The notes under the pieces were generated by a model. That model was given only the letters and a program-made list of their open reading frames with translations. It was not told the origin of the DNA and did not search any database. A stretch of DNA of 64,000 nucleotides from CALNZV01 sp942491115 (GTDB lineage Bacteria; Desulfobacterota; Desulfobacteria; Desulfobacterales; UBA5852): positions 310,001-374,000 of the forward strand of contig CALNZV010000020.1 of NCBI GenBank assembly GCA_942491115.1, written 5' to 3'. A program made the position numbers and the translations under genes. Shown in pieces: positions 34,483 through 43,387 of this stretch (positions are counted from its first letter, which is position 1; every line of letters starts with the position of its first letter).

Positions 34483-35751
34483 ATGTCCTTTCTCAACCTT
34501 TTCTCAGGGCCGTCCCCGGGAAAGCTGGAAGTCAGAGGAGATGCCTTGTTTGCCGCCGAACGATGGGGAGAGGCCGCGCTGGCCTATGAGCGGGCCCTCG
34601 AGCAGTTGGACAAACGCCCCCGTGCTGAAGGTCGCCGTCACAGGGAGGTGATAGCGGAAAAACGCGACCGTTCCCGGGAGGCCCTGGCCAGGGAGCATCA
34701 ATCCACCGCCGATCGCTACCTGGAGGGGGGCTACACCAGGGAGGCCAGGGAGTTCCTGCTCCTGGCCATGGAAATCAGCGGCGACGGCCATTTCCGTCAG
34801 CACCTGAACCGCCAGCTCGACCAACTTGGCCAGGAGGAGGAGGCAGCAGACTTCCTTCCTGATGGCCTCGACGGCAACAGCCGTCAGCACGCCCCCGAAC
34901 GGGAAGACGATCGGGTTCCGGACGCCTCGGAGGACGAAACCTTTTTCGCCCTTTGCCAGACCCTACCCCCGGAGGTAAAGGATGCCTACCTGGCCTACGG
35001 CGACGATTTCAAGGCTGGCTACCTGGCCCTGAATGCCGGCGACTTCAACCGGGCGGCCGATGAATTGGTCCGCGCCATGTCCGATCACCCCGATCCGGGA
35101 AGCTACATCGCTTTAGAACTCGCCACTGCGTATGCGAACCTGGGGAACAGCGGTGACGCCGAAGTTCTTCTCGAGTCCGTTGTGACCCAGCACCCCGATG
35201 CCCTGCCCGCCTATGAGCTTCTCTGCGACATCTACTTGAGCCGCGGTGACTTCGAAGGGGCCAGGGCTCTTCTGGCGAACCTGCCGCCAACCCTCGACAA
35301 TTCCACGGCTGCCATCCTACTCAGAGGCGAAACCCTTCATCGATCAGGGCACCTGGAAACCGCCGGCGACCATTATCGCGGGGCCCTCGAACGCTTTGGG
35401 TGGAACGAGGCCATCGCCCGTGCCCTGGCCGGCACATATGAGGCCATGGGGGATCGGCAGGGGGCAAGGCGCCTCTATGGGGAACTCATGGGGCGCTGCA
35501 ACACCTGCCGTTCCACCGTCGACCCCGCCATTCGGCATCGGTATGCGGAACTGGCCTTTGCCGACGGCCTTTTCGATTCAGAAATCCTCGAGCACTATCT
35601 TCTGTTGGCAAGAGACGTTCCGGATCATCGGGCCCTCTATTTCAACCGAATCAGCCGAATCTATGCTGCCGCCGGCAATGACGCGGAGGCCGGGCGCTTC
35701 GCCACCTTCGCCGAAAAGGCCGGGGCGGACATGGACGAGGACGTCGACTGA
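34483..35751 (+). CDS. Tetratricopeptide repeat protein
   Basis: A 422-residue soluble protein of repeated helical pairs: the N-terminal repeat GDALFAAERWGEAALAYERA, then several TPR units from about residue 165 to the end, e.g. AGYLALNAGDFNRAADELVR. A disordered acidic segment (about 125-155) divides the two blocks. No signal peptide. CCAGGAGATTGCC precedes the ATG. Ligand unknown; a scaffold is likely. A gap of 40 bases leads to the DUF2284 gene on the same strand. Confidence 0.75.
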   Translation: MSFLNLFSGPSPGKLEVRGDALFAAERWGEAALAYERALEQLDKRPRAEGRRHREVIAEKRDRSREALAREHQSTADRYLEGGYTREAREFLLLAMEISGDGHFRQHLNRQLDQLGQEEEAADFLPDGLDGNSRQHAPEREDDRVPDASEDETFFALCQTLPPEVKDAYLAYGDDFKAGYLALNAGDFNRAADELVRAMSDHPDPGSYIALELATAYANLGNSGDAEVLLESVVTQHPDALPAYELLCDIYLSRGDFEGARALLANLPPTLDNSTAAILLRGETLHRSGHLETAGDHYRGALERFGWNEAIARALAGTYEAMGDRQGARRLYGELMGRCNTCRSTVDPAIRHRYAELAFADGLFDSEILEHYLLLARDVPDHRALYFNRISRIYAAAGNDAEAGRFATFAEKAGADMDEDVD

Positions 35752-35791
35752 CGTCCGGCCTGAAGTGAACCCAAATGTCCCGGAGTCGTCC

Positions 35792-36400
35792 ATGAGCCAC
35801 CATCACCAACCCATGGATGCGGTGCTGACATCCCTGACGGAGACGGCACGCCGGCTGGGAGCCAGCGATTCGAGAGTCATCGACGCCTCCCGTATTTCCG
35901 TGGAAAACGAACTGGCGGCCCTCTGCCGAGAGCCCTCCTGTGAAAACCTTGGCCGATCCATGAGTTGCCCCCCCCATGTTTCGGGTCCCGAGGGTTTCCG
36001 CAAAGTGCTCAGGCACTATCGATATGCCATCGTTTTCAAGATCGATGTCCCTACCGAAATGCTGCTGTCGGCCGAGCGGCGGGGGATCTTCGAAATCCTG
36101 CACACCATCGCTTCGGATATCGAGCGTCAGGCCGTCGCATTGGGGTGTCTAAGGGCCAAGGCCTTTGCCGGGGGATCCTGCAAACAGATCTTTTGTCATG
36201 ACCACGAAGATTGCCGGGTACTGGCCAGGGCCGGTGGCTGCCGCCATGCCGATCATGCCAGGCCCTCCATGTCCGGATTTGGGATCAATGTGTCCGCGCT
36301 CATGGCAACGGCTGGCTGGACCCTTGACCGTGTCGATCGTGAAACGGATCCGGAGACGATTCCCACCGGAACGGTGGCGGGTCTCGTGCTGGTCGACTGA
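35792..36400 (+). CDS. DUF2284 predicted metal-binding protein
   Basis: A 202-residue Cys-rich protein of DUF2284 (predicted metal-binding). Visible cysteine groups are LCREPSCENLGRSMSCPPH (about 44-62) and AGGSCKQIFCHDHEDCRVL, followed by a GGCRHADHARPSM stretch. The pattern RPSM..G.....A is family-typical. ATG 35792 is chosen with GGAG upstream; an in-frame ATG lies at 35813. The preceding TPR gene ends 40 bases upstream, so an operon is possible. Fe-S or zinc binding is likely; the reaction is unknown. Confidence 0.85.
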   Translation: MSHHHQPMDAVLTSLTETARRLGASDSRVIDASRISVENELAALCREPSCENLGRSMSCPPHVSGPEGFRKVLRHYRYAIVFKIDVPTEMLLSAERRGIFEILHTIASDIERQAVALGCLRAKAFAGGSCKQIFCHDHEDCRVLARAGGCRHADHARPSMSGFGINVSALMATAGWTLDRVDRETDPETIPTGTVAGLVLVD

Positions 36401-36473
36401 GAGGCAACCCGCCTTACGATCCATTGAAGCGGATTCCTGGCGCCTTCCGTGCTTCCGACTCCTCGTATTTCGT

Positions 36474-37043
36474 CTAACCCGCCATTGCTTCCTCGATAGC
36501 GGCGACAACCCAGGGAAGGGCATGGTCGGCAATCGCCTCATACCCCCGGCTGGTGGGGTGAAGCCCGTCGTACTGAAGTCGCCCCGGCCCTTTGAAGGGG
36601 GGCGCGTTGAAACCCGGGATCAGGCCAAGGCCATTGGCCGCCGCCACCCGGGGATAGATGTCTGCAAAGGCGGACTCCCCATCGGGCTCTCCCATGGGCG
36701 GCAACACCATTCCCGCGAGAAGAACCGTTATGCGAGCGGCAGCCAACCCCTCGACGATCCGTGAGACATTCAACTCGATCCGCTCCATCATGGCGCCCAT
36801 CAGGATATCGTTCAGGCCGATCTCCAAAATCACCAGGTCGGGAGACAACGCCACAACCTCGGAAAGCCGGGCCAGAACCCCCCGGCAGGTATCCCCGCTG
36901 CGCCCCCTGTTGATCACCCGGCAGTCCGTTCCCCGCCGCCTCAGCAACCCTTCGAGCCGCACGGGGAAACTGTCTTCCGGGCGCACTCCGAAGCCCTCGG
37001 TCAGGCTGTTCCCAAGCGCCACAATGCAACAGTCATCCACCAT
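36474..37043 (-). CDS. SGNH-hydrolase (GDSL esterase/lipase family)
   Basis: A 189-residue esterase or thioesterase of the TesA type. Block I is LGNSLTEGFGV with the nucleophile Ser (about residue 14), where GDS is GNS. Block II Gly lies in NRGRSGDT, block III is GLNDIL and block V DGLHPTSRG holds Asp and His. No signal peptide is visible, so it may be cytoplasmic, unlike periplasmic TesA. Start choice is 37043, with GAGGGG about nine bases upstream; ATG 37052 is alternative. Convergent with DUF2284. Confidence 0.85.
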   Translation of the reverse strand: MVDDCCIVALGNSLTEGFGVRPEDSFPVRLEGLLRRRGTDCRVINRGRSGDTCRGVLARLSEVVALSPDLVILEIGLNDILMGAMMERIELNVSRIVEGLAAARITVLLAGMVLPPMGEPDGESAFADIYPRVAAANGLGLIPGFNAPPFKGPGRLQYDGLHPTSRGYEAIADHALPWVVAAIEEAMAG

Positions 37044-37176
37044 GTCGATCATCCCCCTCAATCGTCACCCAGCGGCACACCTCCGGGCGCACGGCCGGCT
37101 AACAGAGGCCGTCTGGACGACCCTCCACTCACCGGCGGTTTATTGGTTGCCATCCTTTACCCAATATTTACCTTAG

Positions 37177-37188
37177 ATTCATATGAAT
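37177..37188. promoter_or_regulatory. 12-bp perfect palindrome upstream of msrB
   Basis: ATTCATATGAAT lies in the AT-rich gap between the divergent SGNH hydrolase and msrB genes, about 100 bases before msrB. A perfect AT-rich palindrome in such a place suggests an operator. No clear promoter pair overlaps it. Confidence 0.4.
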
Positions 37189-37290
37189 GTTAATCGGCCG
37201 TCTTAGTCTGTCCGTGTCACCCGGTAGCGTCCGGACGGATGGGCGCCACCGCTCCGATTGCATCATCAGACTTCTAAGAGGAGGCATCCC

Positions 37291-37866
37291 ATGAAGCCCA
37301 TCGCCATATTGGTTGCAACGGTTGTCATGTTGATGGCGGCCGCCTTGTCGGTCACAGGCACGGACAAAAACAAGGAAAAGGATCCCATGAAAACCGCATC
37401 GAATTCAATGGCCGCCGGGGACGCTGCCCGATATGTCGCTCTCAGCGATGAGGAACTTCGCAAGCGCCTGACCCCCATACAATATCGGATCACCCGTGAA
37501 AACGGAACTGAACCGCCTTTCAATAACCCTTACTGGGACAACCATGATCAGGGCATCTATGTTGACATCGTGTCCGGAGAACCCCTTTTTAGTTCCACGG
37601 ACAAGTTCGAGTCGGGAACGGGATGGCCCAGCTTCGTCCGTCCCCTGGACCCCGGGAATATCGTAGAACATACCGACACCAGCTATTTCATGGTGCGCAC
37701 CGAGGTCAGAAGCCGCCACGGAGATTCACACCTTGGCCACCTGTTCAACGACGGCCCCGAGCCCACCGGTCTGCGGTATTGCATCAATTCAGCCGCCCTG
37801 CGTTTCATCCCCAAGGACGATCTGGAAAAAACCGGCTACGGACAATTCAAATCGATCTTCGAGTAA
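37291..37866 (+). CDS. msrB: Exported peptide-methionine (R)-S-oxide reductase, 1-Cys, without zinc site
   Basis: MsrB reduces Met-R-sulfoxide in proteins. The 191-residue product has a signal-like N-terminus (1-22) and an MsrB domain from about residue 50: FNNPYWDN, GEPLFSS, the substrate motif GTGWPSF, HLGHLF, and the catalytic Cys164 in RYCINS. The two CxxC pairs of zinc-type MsrBs are absent, and Cys164 is the only Cys, so it must regenerate with an external reductant. Export suggests repair of periplasmic proteins. ATG 37291 follows GAGGAGGC. Confidence 0.93.
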   Translation: MKPIAILVATVVMLMAAALSVTGTDKNKEKDPMKTASNSMAAGDAARYVALSDEELRKRLTPIQYRITRENGTEPPFNNPYWDNHDQGIYVDIVSGEPLFSSTDKFESGTGWPSFVRPLDPGNIVEHTDTSYFMVRTEVRSRHGDSHLGHLFNDGPEPTGLRYCINSAALRFIPKDDLEKTGYGQFKSIFE

Positions 37867-38033
37867 GGATGGTGCCGGCTGTTTGCGCCGAGGGGAGGTC
37901 GACGGGACTGGGACGAGGGCCACGATCGACCCCCCTTGGAGAACAACCAGCTTCTGCCCTGTGGCCGGCACGACCCTATCGCGGCGATCGACAGGCCCGA
38001 AGGTCGGGATGACGTCAAGCATACCGCGAGAAA

Positions 38034-38513
38034 TCAGACAAGAAGGTAAAAGCCGATGGCTTTGGTGCCGGGGTCGGAGGGATCCGCGGACAGGAACTCC
38101 ACGCCGAGATCGACCCCGTCGATTCGGCGGACGACGCTCTCCTTTATGATAGGGGAGCGTTTGATATCGTCCAACTCAAAGGTCACCAGGATCATATCTC
38201 CGATGCAAAGCCTATTGGTATCACTGACCTGAATGTTGAGCCCCGTCTGGGAGAGATCACGAACCACCATCTTGCCCATTACCCCTCTATGCCTCCCGGT
38301 ACCTGAGAAAGCCCCCTGAAAGTTCACATGCTTTCGAAAGTGCCGCCGCCGCTCCAGAACCACTGGATGGTGGTGACCGCACGGGCACTTGATTTTGATT
38401 TTGACCGCTCTGGAGTGCTTGAGGTATGGGGAGGCATCGATGGTTTTGGTTCGGTCGCATGCCGGACAGGACAGAACGGCCTTGTTATCCCTGGTCACAA
38501 ATAGGTTCTGCAT
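38034..38513 (-). CDS. PilZ domain protein with N-terminal Cys-pair motif
   Basis: A 159-residue protein. The first 50 residues have Cys16-x2-Cys19 and Cys43-x-Cys45, like a zinc ribbon. A PilZ domain follows (about 52-155) with the c-di-GMP binding start ERRRHFRK and the second motif DLSQTGLNI, where the canonical D-x-S-x-x-G is intact, then LGVEF. So it should bind c-di-GMP. Small zinc-ribbon/PilZ proteins are frequent in Desulfobacterota. No neighbour shows its target. Confidence 0.85.
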   Translation of the reverse strand: MQNLFVTRDNKAVLSCPACDRTKTIDASPYLKHSRAVKIKIKCPCGHHHPVVLERRRHFRKHVNFQGAFSGTGRHRGVMGKMVVRDLSQTGLNIQVSDTNRLCIGDMILVTFELDDIKRSPIIKESVVRRIDGVDLGVEFLSADPSDPGTKAIGFYLLV

Positions 38514-38677
38514 GGCTTTTCTCCCTGATGCGGACCATGGGGTCGTGGCCGGGTGCCGGCGATGGACCGCTGCCGGTTGATAACCTATACCATTCAGTCA
38601 AGAGGGCAAGGGGCGCCGCCGTTGGCTTCAGAGGCCGGCTCGATGGCGTCCCGATGCCGGACACAGGGAGGATTAAG

Positions 38678-39280
38678 ATGATTGTCAAACAGATGGCCGT
38701 CGCCCCTATGGACAATTTCACCTACCTGATCGGTTGCGAGCACACCCGAAAGGCCATGGTCATCGATCCAGGGAAGGATGTGGATCGAATTGCGGCCGAG
38801 GCGAAAAAAGAGGGCCTTTCCATCGAGAAAATCGTCAACACCCATGGCCACGGAGACCACACGGCCGGCAATGCAGCGTTGAAAACGCTGACAGGGGCAA
38901 CGGTTGGCATTCACCGCCTCGACGGGGCCGGGCATTCCGAAGCGGATGTGCTGCTGACCGGGGGGGAGGACATCCCTTTGGGAGCCCTCACCGTCAAGGT
39001 CATCCATACGCCGGGCCATACGCCGGGTGGCATTTGCCTCTATGTCCAGGGGCAACTGTTCACTGGCGATACGCTTTTCGTTGGAGACAGCGGAAGGACC
39101 GATATGGCCGGCGGCCACCGCCCCACCCTTGGCGCTTCCCTTCGACACCTGATGGAACTGCCGGAGGATACGGTAGTCTGGCCTGGCCACGACTACGGTC
39201 CGACCCCGTCCTCGACCATCGGGTGGGAAAAGCGCCACAATGTCAACGCTAGTGAATACGGGTATGTGGTCAGGGACTGA
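38678..39280 (+). CDS. MBL-fold hydrolase, glyoxalase II-like
   Basis: A 200-residue metallo-beta-lactamase-fold protein. The metal motif THGHGDHTAGN holds the HxHxDH ligands (near residue 55), HTPGHTPGG the next His, FTGDTLF the Asp and WPGHDYG the last His. GDSGRTDMAGG is typical of the hydroxyacylglutathione hydrolase/persulfide dioxygenase-like group. ATG 38678 follows GGGAGGAT; the longer frame upstream is not similar. No glyoxalase I gene is near. Confidence 0.88.
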   Translation: MIVKQMAVAPMDNFTYLIGCEHTRKAMVIDPGKDVDRIAAEAKKEGLSIEKIVNTHGHGDHTAGNAALKTLTGATVGIHRLDGAGHSEADVLLTGGEDIPLGALTVKVIHTPGHTPGGICLYVQGQLFTGDTLFVGDSGRTDMAGGHRPTLGASLRHLMELPEDTVVWPGHDYGPTPSSTIGWEKRHNVNASEYGYVVRD

Positions 39281-39451
39281 TTGACCATCACGGGTAATCG
39301 TCACCCATCCAGCACATCAGGCACCACGGGGATTCCCTGATGGATCGGCGTGTCCGTTGAGGTCAACCCTCCTTCGAGGAGGGTCCGGGGTGGGAAGACA
39401 CCTCTTGGGGAAAAAGAGACCGGACAGGTGGAAGTGGGGGGTACCGACGGC

Positions 39452-40216
39452 TCAGTTTCCGAAGACCGTTTTCAGCAAATCCGTGGTGCGGGCTGCCGGA
39501 TCGGTCCGGATCATGGCCTCCTCCTCTGCCAGCATCTTGAACAGCCCGTCGATGGCATTCTCCGTCACGTACTGGTCGAGGTCCAAGGCGGTCTCACCGG
39601 CGAAGGGAATGGTTTCTATCTGCTTTTGTAAGTCCTGGTAAGACTGGGTGACCCCGACCTGGGCCATGGAATCCTGAACGATGGGCTTGAAGAGGGTCTC
39701 GAGGCGTGCCGAGGTTTTGTCCTTGAAATAAATCGTGGCTTCATCGTCACGCCCGTTAATGATTTTCTGAGCGTCTGCAAACGTCATCTTTCCGATGGCA
39801 TCCAGAAAGAGGCTTTTGGCCTCGGGAGCCGCCGTCTCTGCAGCACGGTTCATGCTGAGGTCGAACGCATCGAGGGTTGATCCGTAGCCGGTTGCCCGAA
39901 GGACCTTCTCGACACTCTGAAGCGATTTCGGAAGGGGGATTTTGATCTCTGGATTCCCGTAATAGCCGTCCGATTGGGATACCATGTCCACGGCCCTGTT
40001 GCTGCCCACCTCCAGTGCTTCCCTAAGGCCGTCGATCATCTGGTTCTCGGTGAGTCCCGACGACGCCTCACTGCCGGAACCGGCAACACCCTTTAAGAGA
40101 TTGCCGGGGCTTCCGGCATTTTTTAGAAAGTCGCTTGCGCCGCCATTCACACCGCCGGGTACCGCCAGCCACCCCATCCACACCCATACCATGCCCACAC
40201 GCATCAGTCGTTTCAT
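39452..40216 (-). CDS. DUF4197 domain exported protein
   Basis: A 254-residue protein with a signal peptide (cleavage near residue 24) and a DUF4197 domain covering the rest: LTENQMIDGLREALEVGSNRAV-type start, PEIKIPLPKSL, a TFADAQKIINGRDDEATIYF stretch and the TENAIDGLFKML end. DUF4197 proteins are periplasmic proteins of unknown role. ATG 40216 follows GGAAAGG. It stands alone on the minus strand. Confidence 0.85.
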   Translation of the reverse strand: MKRLMRVGMVWVWMGWLAVPGGVNGGASDFLKNAGSPGNLLKGVAGSGSEASSGLTENQMIDGLREALEVGSNRAVDMVSQSDGYYGNPEIKIPLPKSLQSVEKVLRATGYGSTLDAFDLSMNRAAETAAPEAKSLFLDAIGKMTFADAQKIINGRDDEATIYFKDKTSARLETLFKPIVQDSMAQVGVTQSYQDLQKQIETIPFAGETALDLDQYVTENAIDGLFKMLAEEEAMIRTDPAARTTDLLKTVFGN

Positions 40217-40641
40217 TTGCTTTGCCTTTCCGGATGTAAACCCATGGACACTAGTGTCCCCGTTCAACGTTACCCGCAACAGCCGCTCCACCCGGCCGAT
40301 CGGATATTAGAAATAAGTTAAGCACCGGGTAAGAAAGGGCAAACGAGCATGACAGATCCCATCGGCAGCCTGAAGACCGCTTTCATACCGGTTCAGCGTT
40401 CTGGGGATCCATGGCAACTGAGGCTTCACCAAGGGCCATCGGGCCTAAAATACCTGTAGGTAGAAACCAATTGAGTGGAGCAGAAAGAGCGTTGATGGCG
40501 GAGTAAGGGAAGGGGATAACCACCGACGGTTAGACGGCGCAGAGGGCCATCTCCTGGACCGGTTAGGGCCGCATGCCGTCAACGGCCATAGAGGAAGGGT
40601 TCGGAAACGTCAGCGGAGGATCCAATCCATTGATCCCCTCG
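40217..40641. other. 425-base intergenic region
   Basis: This gap between two minus-strand genes carries no coding frame I can support, and codon use looks random. The central part (about 40490-40600) is GGA/GGC-rich with GGCCG and CGGCC arms that could fold. The segment close to 40300 is AT-rich and may hold a promoter for the DUF4197 gene. Confidence 0.4.
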
Positions 40642-43140
40642 TCACCCGCTGCCTTCCTCTCCGTCGACATCCGGCACGCCGTCGGGAGAGGTTTCAATTT
40701 GGGGGATCATCAGGGTCTGGTTGAGACGTAAAGCGGCCAGATCCACCCCGGAATTGAAGTGCTGTACCAGCCACATGGGCATTCCAAAGCGGTTGCGGCA
40801 CAGGGTCCAGATGTTGTCCCCGCTGCGGACGCGATAGGGTTCCACCTCAGCCACCTGGTAGACCGCGAAAAAATCCTCCTGAAGCCGCTTGTGGTATTCG
40901 TAGCGACGCTCTTCGAAGGCTTCCGCTGTGGTGTTCTTCAATGGAATCTTGACCGTTTGCATGAGGTCGATGGGGCGGCCGAAATCCAGGCTGTTCAACC
41001 GCCGGATCTCCTGGGTCCGCACCCTGGCCCAATCGGCGAAGTGGCCCAAGGTTTCTTCCACCCCAACGGTCAGCACACCGACGAGATGCTCTCCGGCACC
41101 GATCACCTGATCGAAGCGCACCTCGGTGGCGACGATCTCCTGGCTGGGAACCGGTTCAGCGGGTACCGAATCCGGTTGCAAAACCTCCGGGGCATCAGCA
41201 GTGCCGCCGGGCTGACCTTGGCTGGTGGGGGAAGGCGTTTCGGCCACCCCGACGGATGGCTCCGGCTCTGTTTCCAGCTGGGGTTGCCGCGAGGCGCCGG
41301 GGCCAGGGACCGAAGGACCGTCAGGGGTCGTCCGAGGACCGCGTCCAGACCCATCGGCGTCGGAAACCGCCTCGGGGGTTGCCATGGACGGCCGCCCGCC
41401 TTTGGTCTTGGTGTCCTCTTCGACTGTCGGTATTGCAGAAGACACCTTCGCTTCGGTCGGGAGACCGCCTTCTTCTTCGTTTTCGGAGGGAAGCCCCGAC
41501 AGGACCCCATCGCCGGCCGGTTCATCAGCTTCGGGGAATCCCGGTAGAACCGCCACAGGATCCTGGTCGCGGGGAGATTTAGATATTGGGGAGGCGTCGC
41601 TCTGGGCGTCCCGCTCCTGAATACCTGCCACTGAGACGGCATCTGATGTTCCGGTGGTGTGGGGGGCGTCCGGAACCGATTCGCCAGGGGGGTCGAGAGT
41701 CATCGCCGGTGCCTGGGGTGGCGGGGCCTCAACAGATGCCGTCGCCCCGACCGATGGCGCCTCTTTCTCGGGAGCGGGTGCCGCCGACGGTATTTTCGGC
41801 TCGGCCCGAGGGGCAACGGTTTCCCCGGGGAGAGGGATCCGAAGGGTCTGTCGGGGATAGATCGTGGCCCTTCGGTTCAGGTTGTTGGCCAGAATCAGAT
41901 CGGCCAGCGCGACCCGATGAATTCGGGCGATCCGACCGGCGGTATCGCCCTTCTGGACGGTGTAAAACCGGCTGGGCTTCTGGGCATCTTTGTAGAGGGA
42001 AACGGGCATGTCCGCCAGTCGAAGGCCGCCATCCCCGGCGGACTGGGGCAGATGCAGCCGGTAGCCTTTGGGCAGGTATTTCTGACCATTGAACACCGGG
42101 GGCCTCAGTGCCGGGTTCATGGCTCGGAGGACATCGGGGTCCACATTGAAGTGGTCGCACACATCCCCCAAACTCGCATAGCCGCCCAAGGTAACCGTCC
42201 GGTAGCGAACCGGCGCCTCGAACCGAAGGGTGCCGAAATAGGGGGTCGGATCGGCGGCGATCCTCGAGGCGGCCAGAAACTCGGAATAAAAATTCTTGGA
42301 GGCGAATTTAAAGCTTCGACTTCGATAGGCCTCGACAATCCGGGGATAGCTCCCATGGGCATTCTTGGCCCGGGCCATTCCGGCGGCACCGTGATTGTAG
42401 GCAGTGATGGCCAGGGGCCAGCTGCCCAGTTTTTCGAAGTTCTCCTTAAGGAGTTTTGCCGCCCCATGGGTAGCGGCAATGGGGTCCCGGCGCTCATCCA
42501 GGACATAGCCCACGGTCATGAACCGCCTCCCCGTGGATCGCGTAAACTGCCAGATCCCCGCCGCACCGAACTTGCTGTAAGCTTTGATATCGAAGGATGA
42601 CTCCACATGGGGCAGGTAGGCCAGCTTCTCTGGGAGACCGTAGGCAGAAAAAATAGCGCGGATTTGATCGATGTAGGCCCCGGAACGCACGAGTCCTGAC
42701 CTGAAGCGGTCCTTCTGGCCGATCTGGCTGCGAACCCGGTGCCGCGCATTTCGAAAATCCTTTGCAGTGGCATCGGCGCCGAAGAGCCCCTTGACCCGTC
42801 TGGCTTCGGGATCGGCGGCACTGGGATCGGCGGCCAGTCGTGCCAGAATGGCTTCGGTTTTGGCTTTGGCCCGTTTCGTGAGACTGCGGTTGATCTTTCT
42901 GGCACCCGGGGCGTCGTAGGGTCTGACATCGATGACATCGTAGATGATATCTAGATGGCGGCTGTCATGGATGATGGCCTGGGAAGTGGTGTACCGGGAG
43001 TAGACCTTTATCCAAAACGTCACGTTGGGTCTGATGTTCTCGAATTCGGGGAACGAGGCGTCGGCGCCAGCCCGGATCGGCAGACAAAGGGCTAAAAAGG
43101 TTGCAACGATCGATATCCGCAGAAATACCCGACCATCCAT
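40642..43140 (-). CDS. Membrane-bound lytic transglycosylase D-like protein with LysM repeats
   Basis: An 832-residue exported protein. After a signal peptide (to about 25) comes an alpha-helical start, then an SLT lysozyme-like domain (about 160-295) with the catalytic Glu180 in LPHVESSF, GIWQFTRSTG and the AYNHG motif. LysM units lie at about 318-365 (weak), 391-437 (RFYTVQKGDT), 690-740 and 770-820. Residues about 440-690 are a low-complexity Pro/Glu/Ser/Thr-rich linker, longer than in E. coli MltD (452 residues in all). It cuts the glycan strand with 1,6-anhydro formation. Monocistronic. Confidence 0.9.
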   Translation of the reverse strand: MDGRVFLRISIVATFLALCLPIRAGADASFPEFENIRPNVTFWIKVYSRYTTSQAIIHDSRHLDIIYDVIDVRPYDAPGARKINRSLTKRAKAKTEAILARLAADPSAADPEARRVKGLFGADATAKDFRNARHRVRSQIGQKDRFRSGLVRSGAYIDQIRAIFSAYGLPEKLAYLPHVESSFDIKAYSKFGAAGIWQFTRSTGRRFMTVGYVLDERRDPIAATHGAAKLLKENFEKLGSWPLAITAYNHGAAGMARAKNAHGSYPRIVEAYRSRSFKFASKNFYSEFLAASRIAADPTPYFGTLRFEAPVRYRTVTLGGYASLGDVCDHFNVDPDVLRAMNPALRPPVFNGQKYLPKGYRLHLPQSAGDGGLRLADMPVSLYKDAQKPSRFYTVQKGDTAGRIARIHRVALADLILANNLNRRATIYPRQTLRIPLPGETVAPRAEPKIPSAAPAPEKEAPSVGATASVEAPPPQAPAMTLDPPGESVPDAPHTTGTSDAVSVAGIQERDAQSDASPISKSPRDQDPVAVLPGFPEADEPAGDGVLSGLPSENEEEGGLPTEAKVSSAIPTVEEDTKTKGGRPSMATPEAVSDADGSGRGPRTTPDGPSVPGPGASRQPQLETEPEPSVGVAETPSPTSQGQPGGTADAPEVLQPDSVPAEPVPSQEIVATEVRFDQVIGAGEHLVGVLTVGVEETLGHFADWARVRTQEIRRLNSLDFGRPIDLMQTVKIPLKNTTAEAFEERRYEYHKRLQEDFFAVYQVAEVEPYRVRSGDNIWTLCRNRFGMPMWLVQHFNSGVDLAALRLNQTLMIPQIETSPDGVPDVDGEEGSG

Positions 43141-43387
43141 GGCGGCATGTTCTCCCTGGTGAGATGGGACCCTGTCGGCGTCTTGCGCCCGAGGGGCCCT
43201 TGAGATGTATTAATATGACCAATAACCGGTAATGACGACCACACCCTAGTGCAGAAAACAACGGATTCCAATATTCAATATCGGCACTCGACCGAAAACC
43301 CATGCGCCCCCGACGGAAAGTGAAATGAGAAAAGGGGGGCTCGCCGCCCCCCCATGGCCGTCGACACCCCCCGGGAGACGCCTGGCA

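Noticed and set aside
35246..35791. Extension of the DUF2284 frame into the TPR gene
   Set aside because: It overlaps a well-supported TPR gene in another frame; DUF2284 similarity begins only at 35792.
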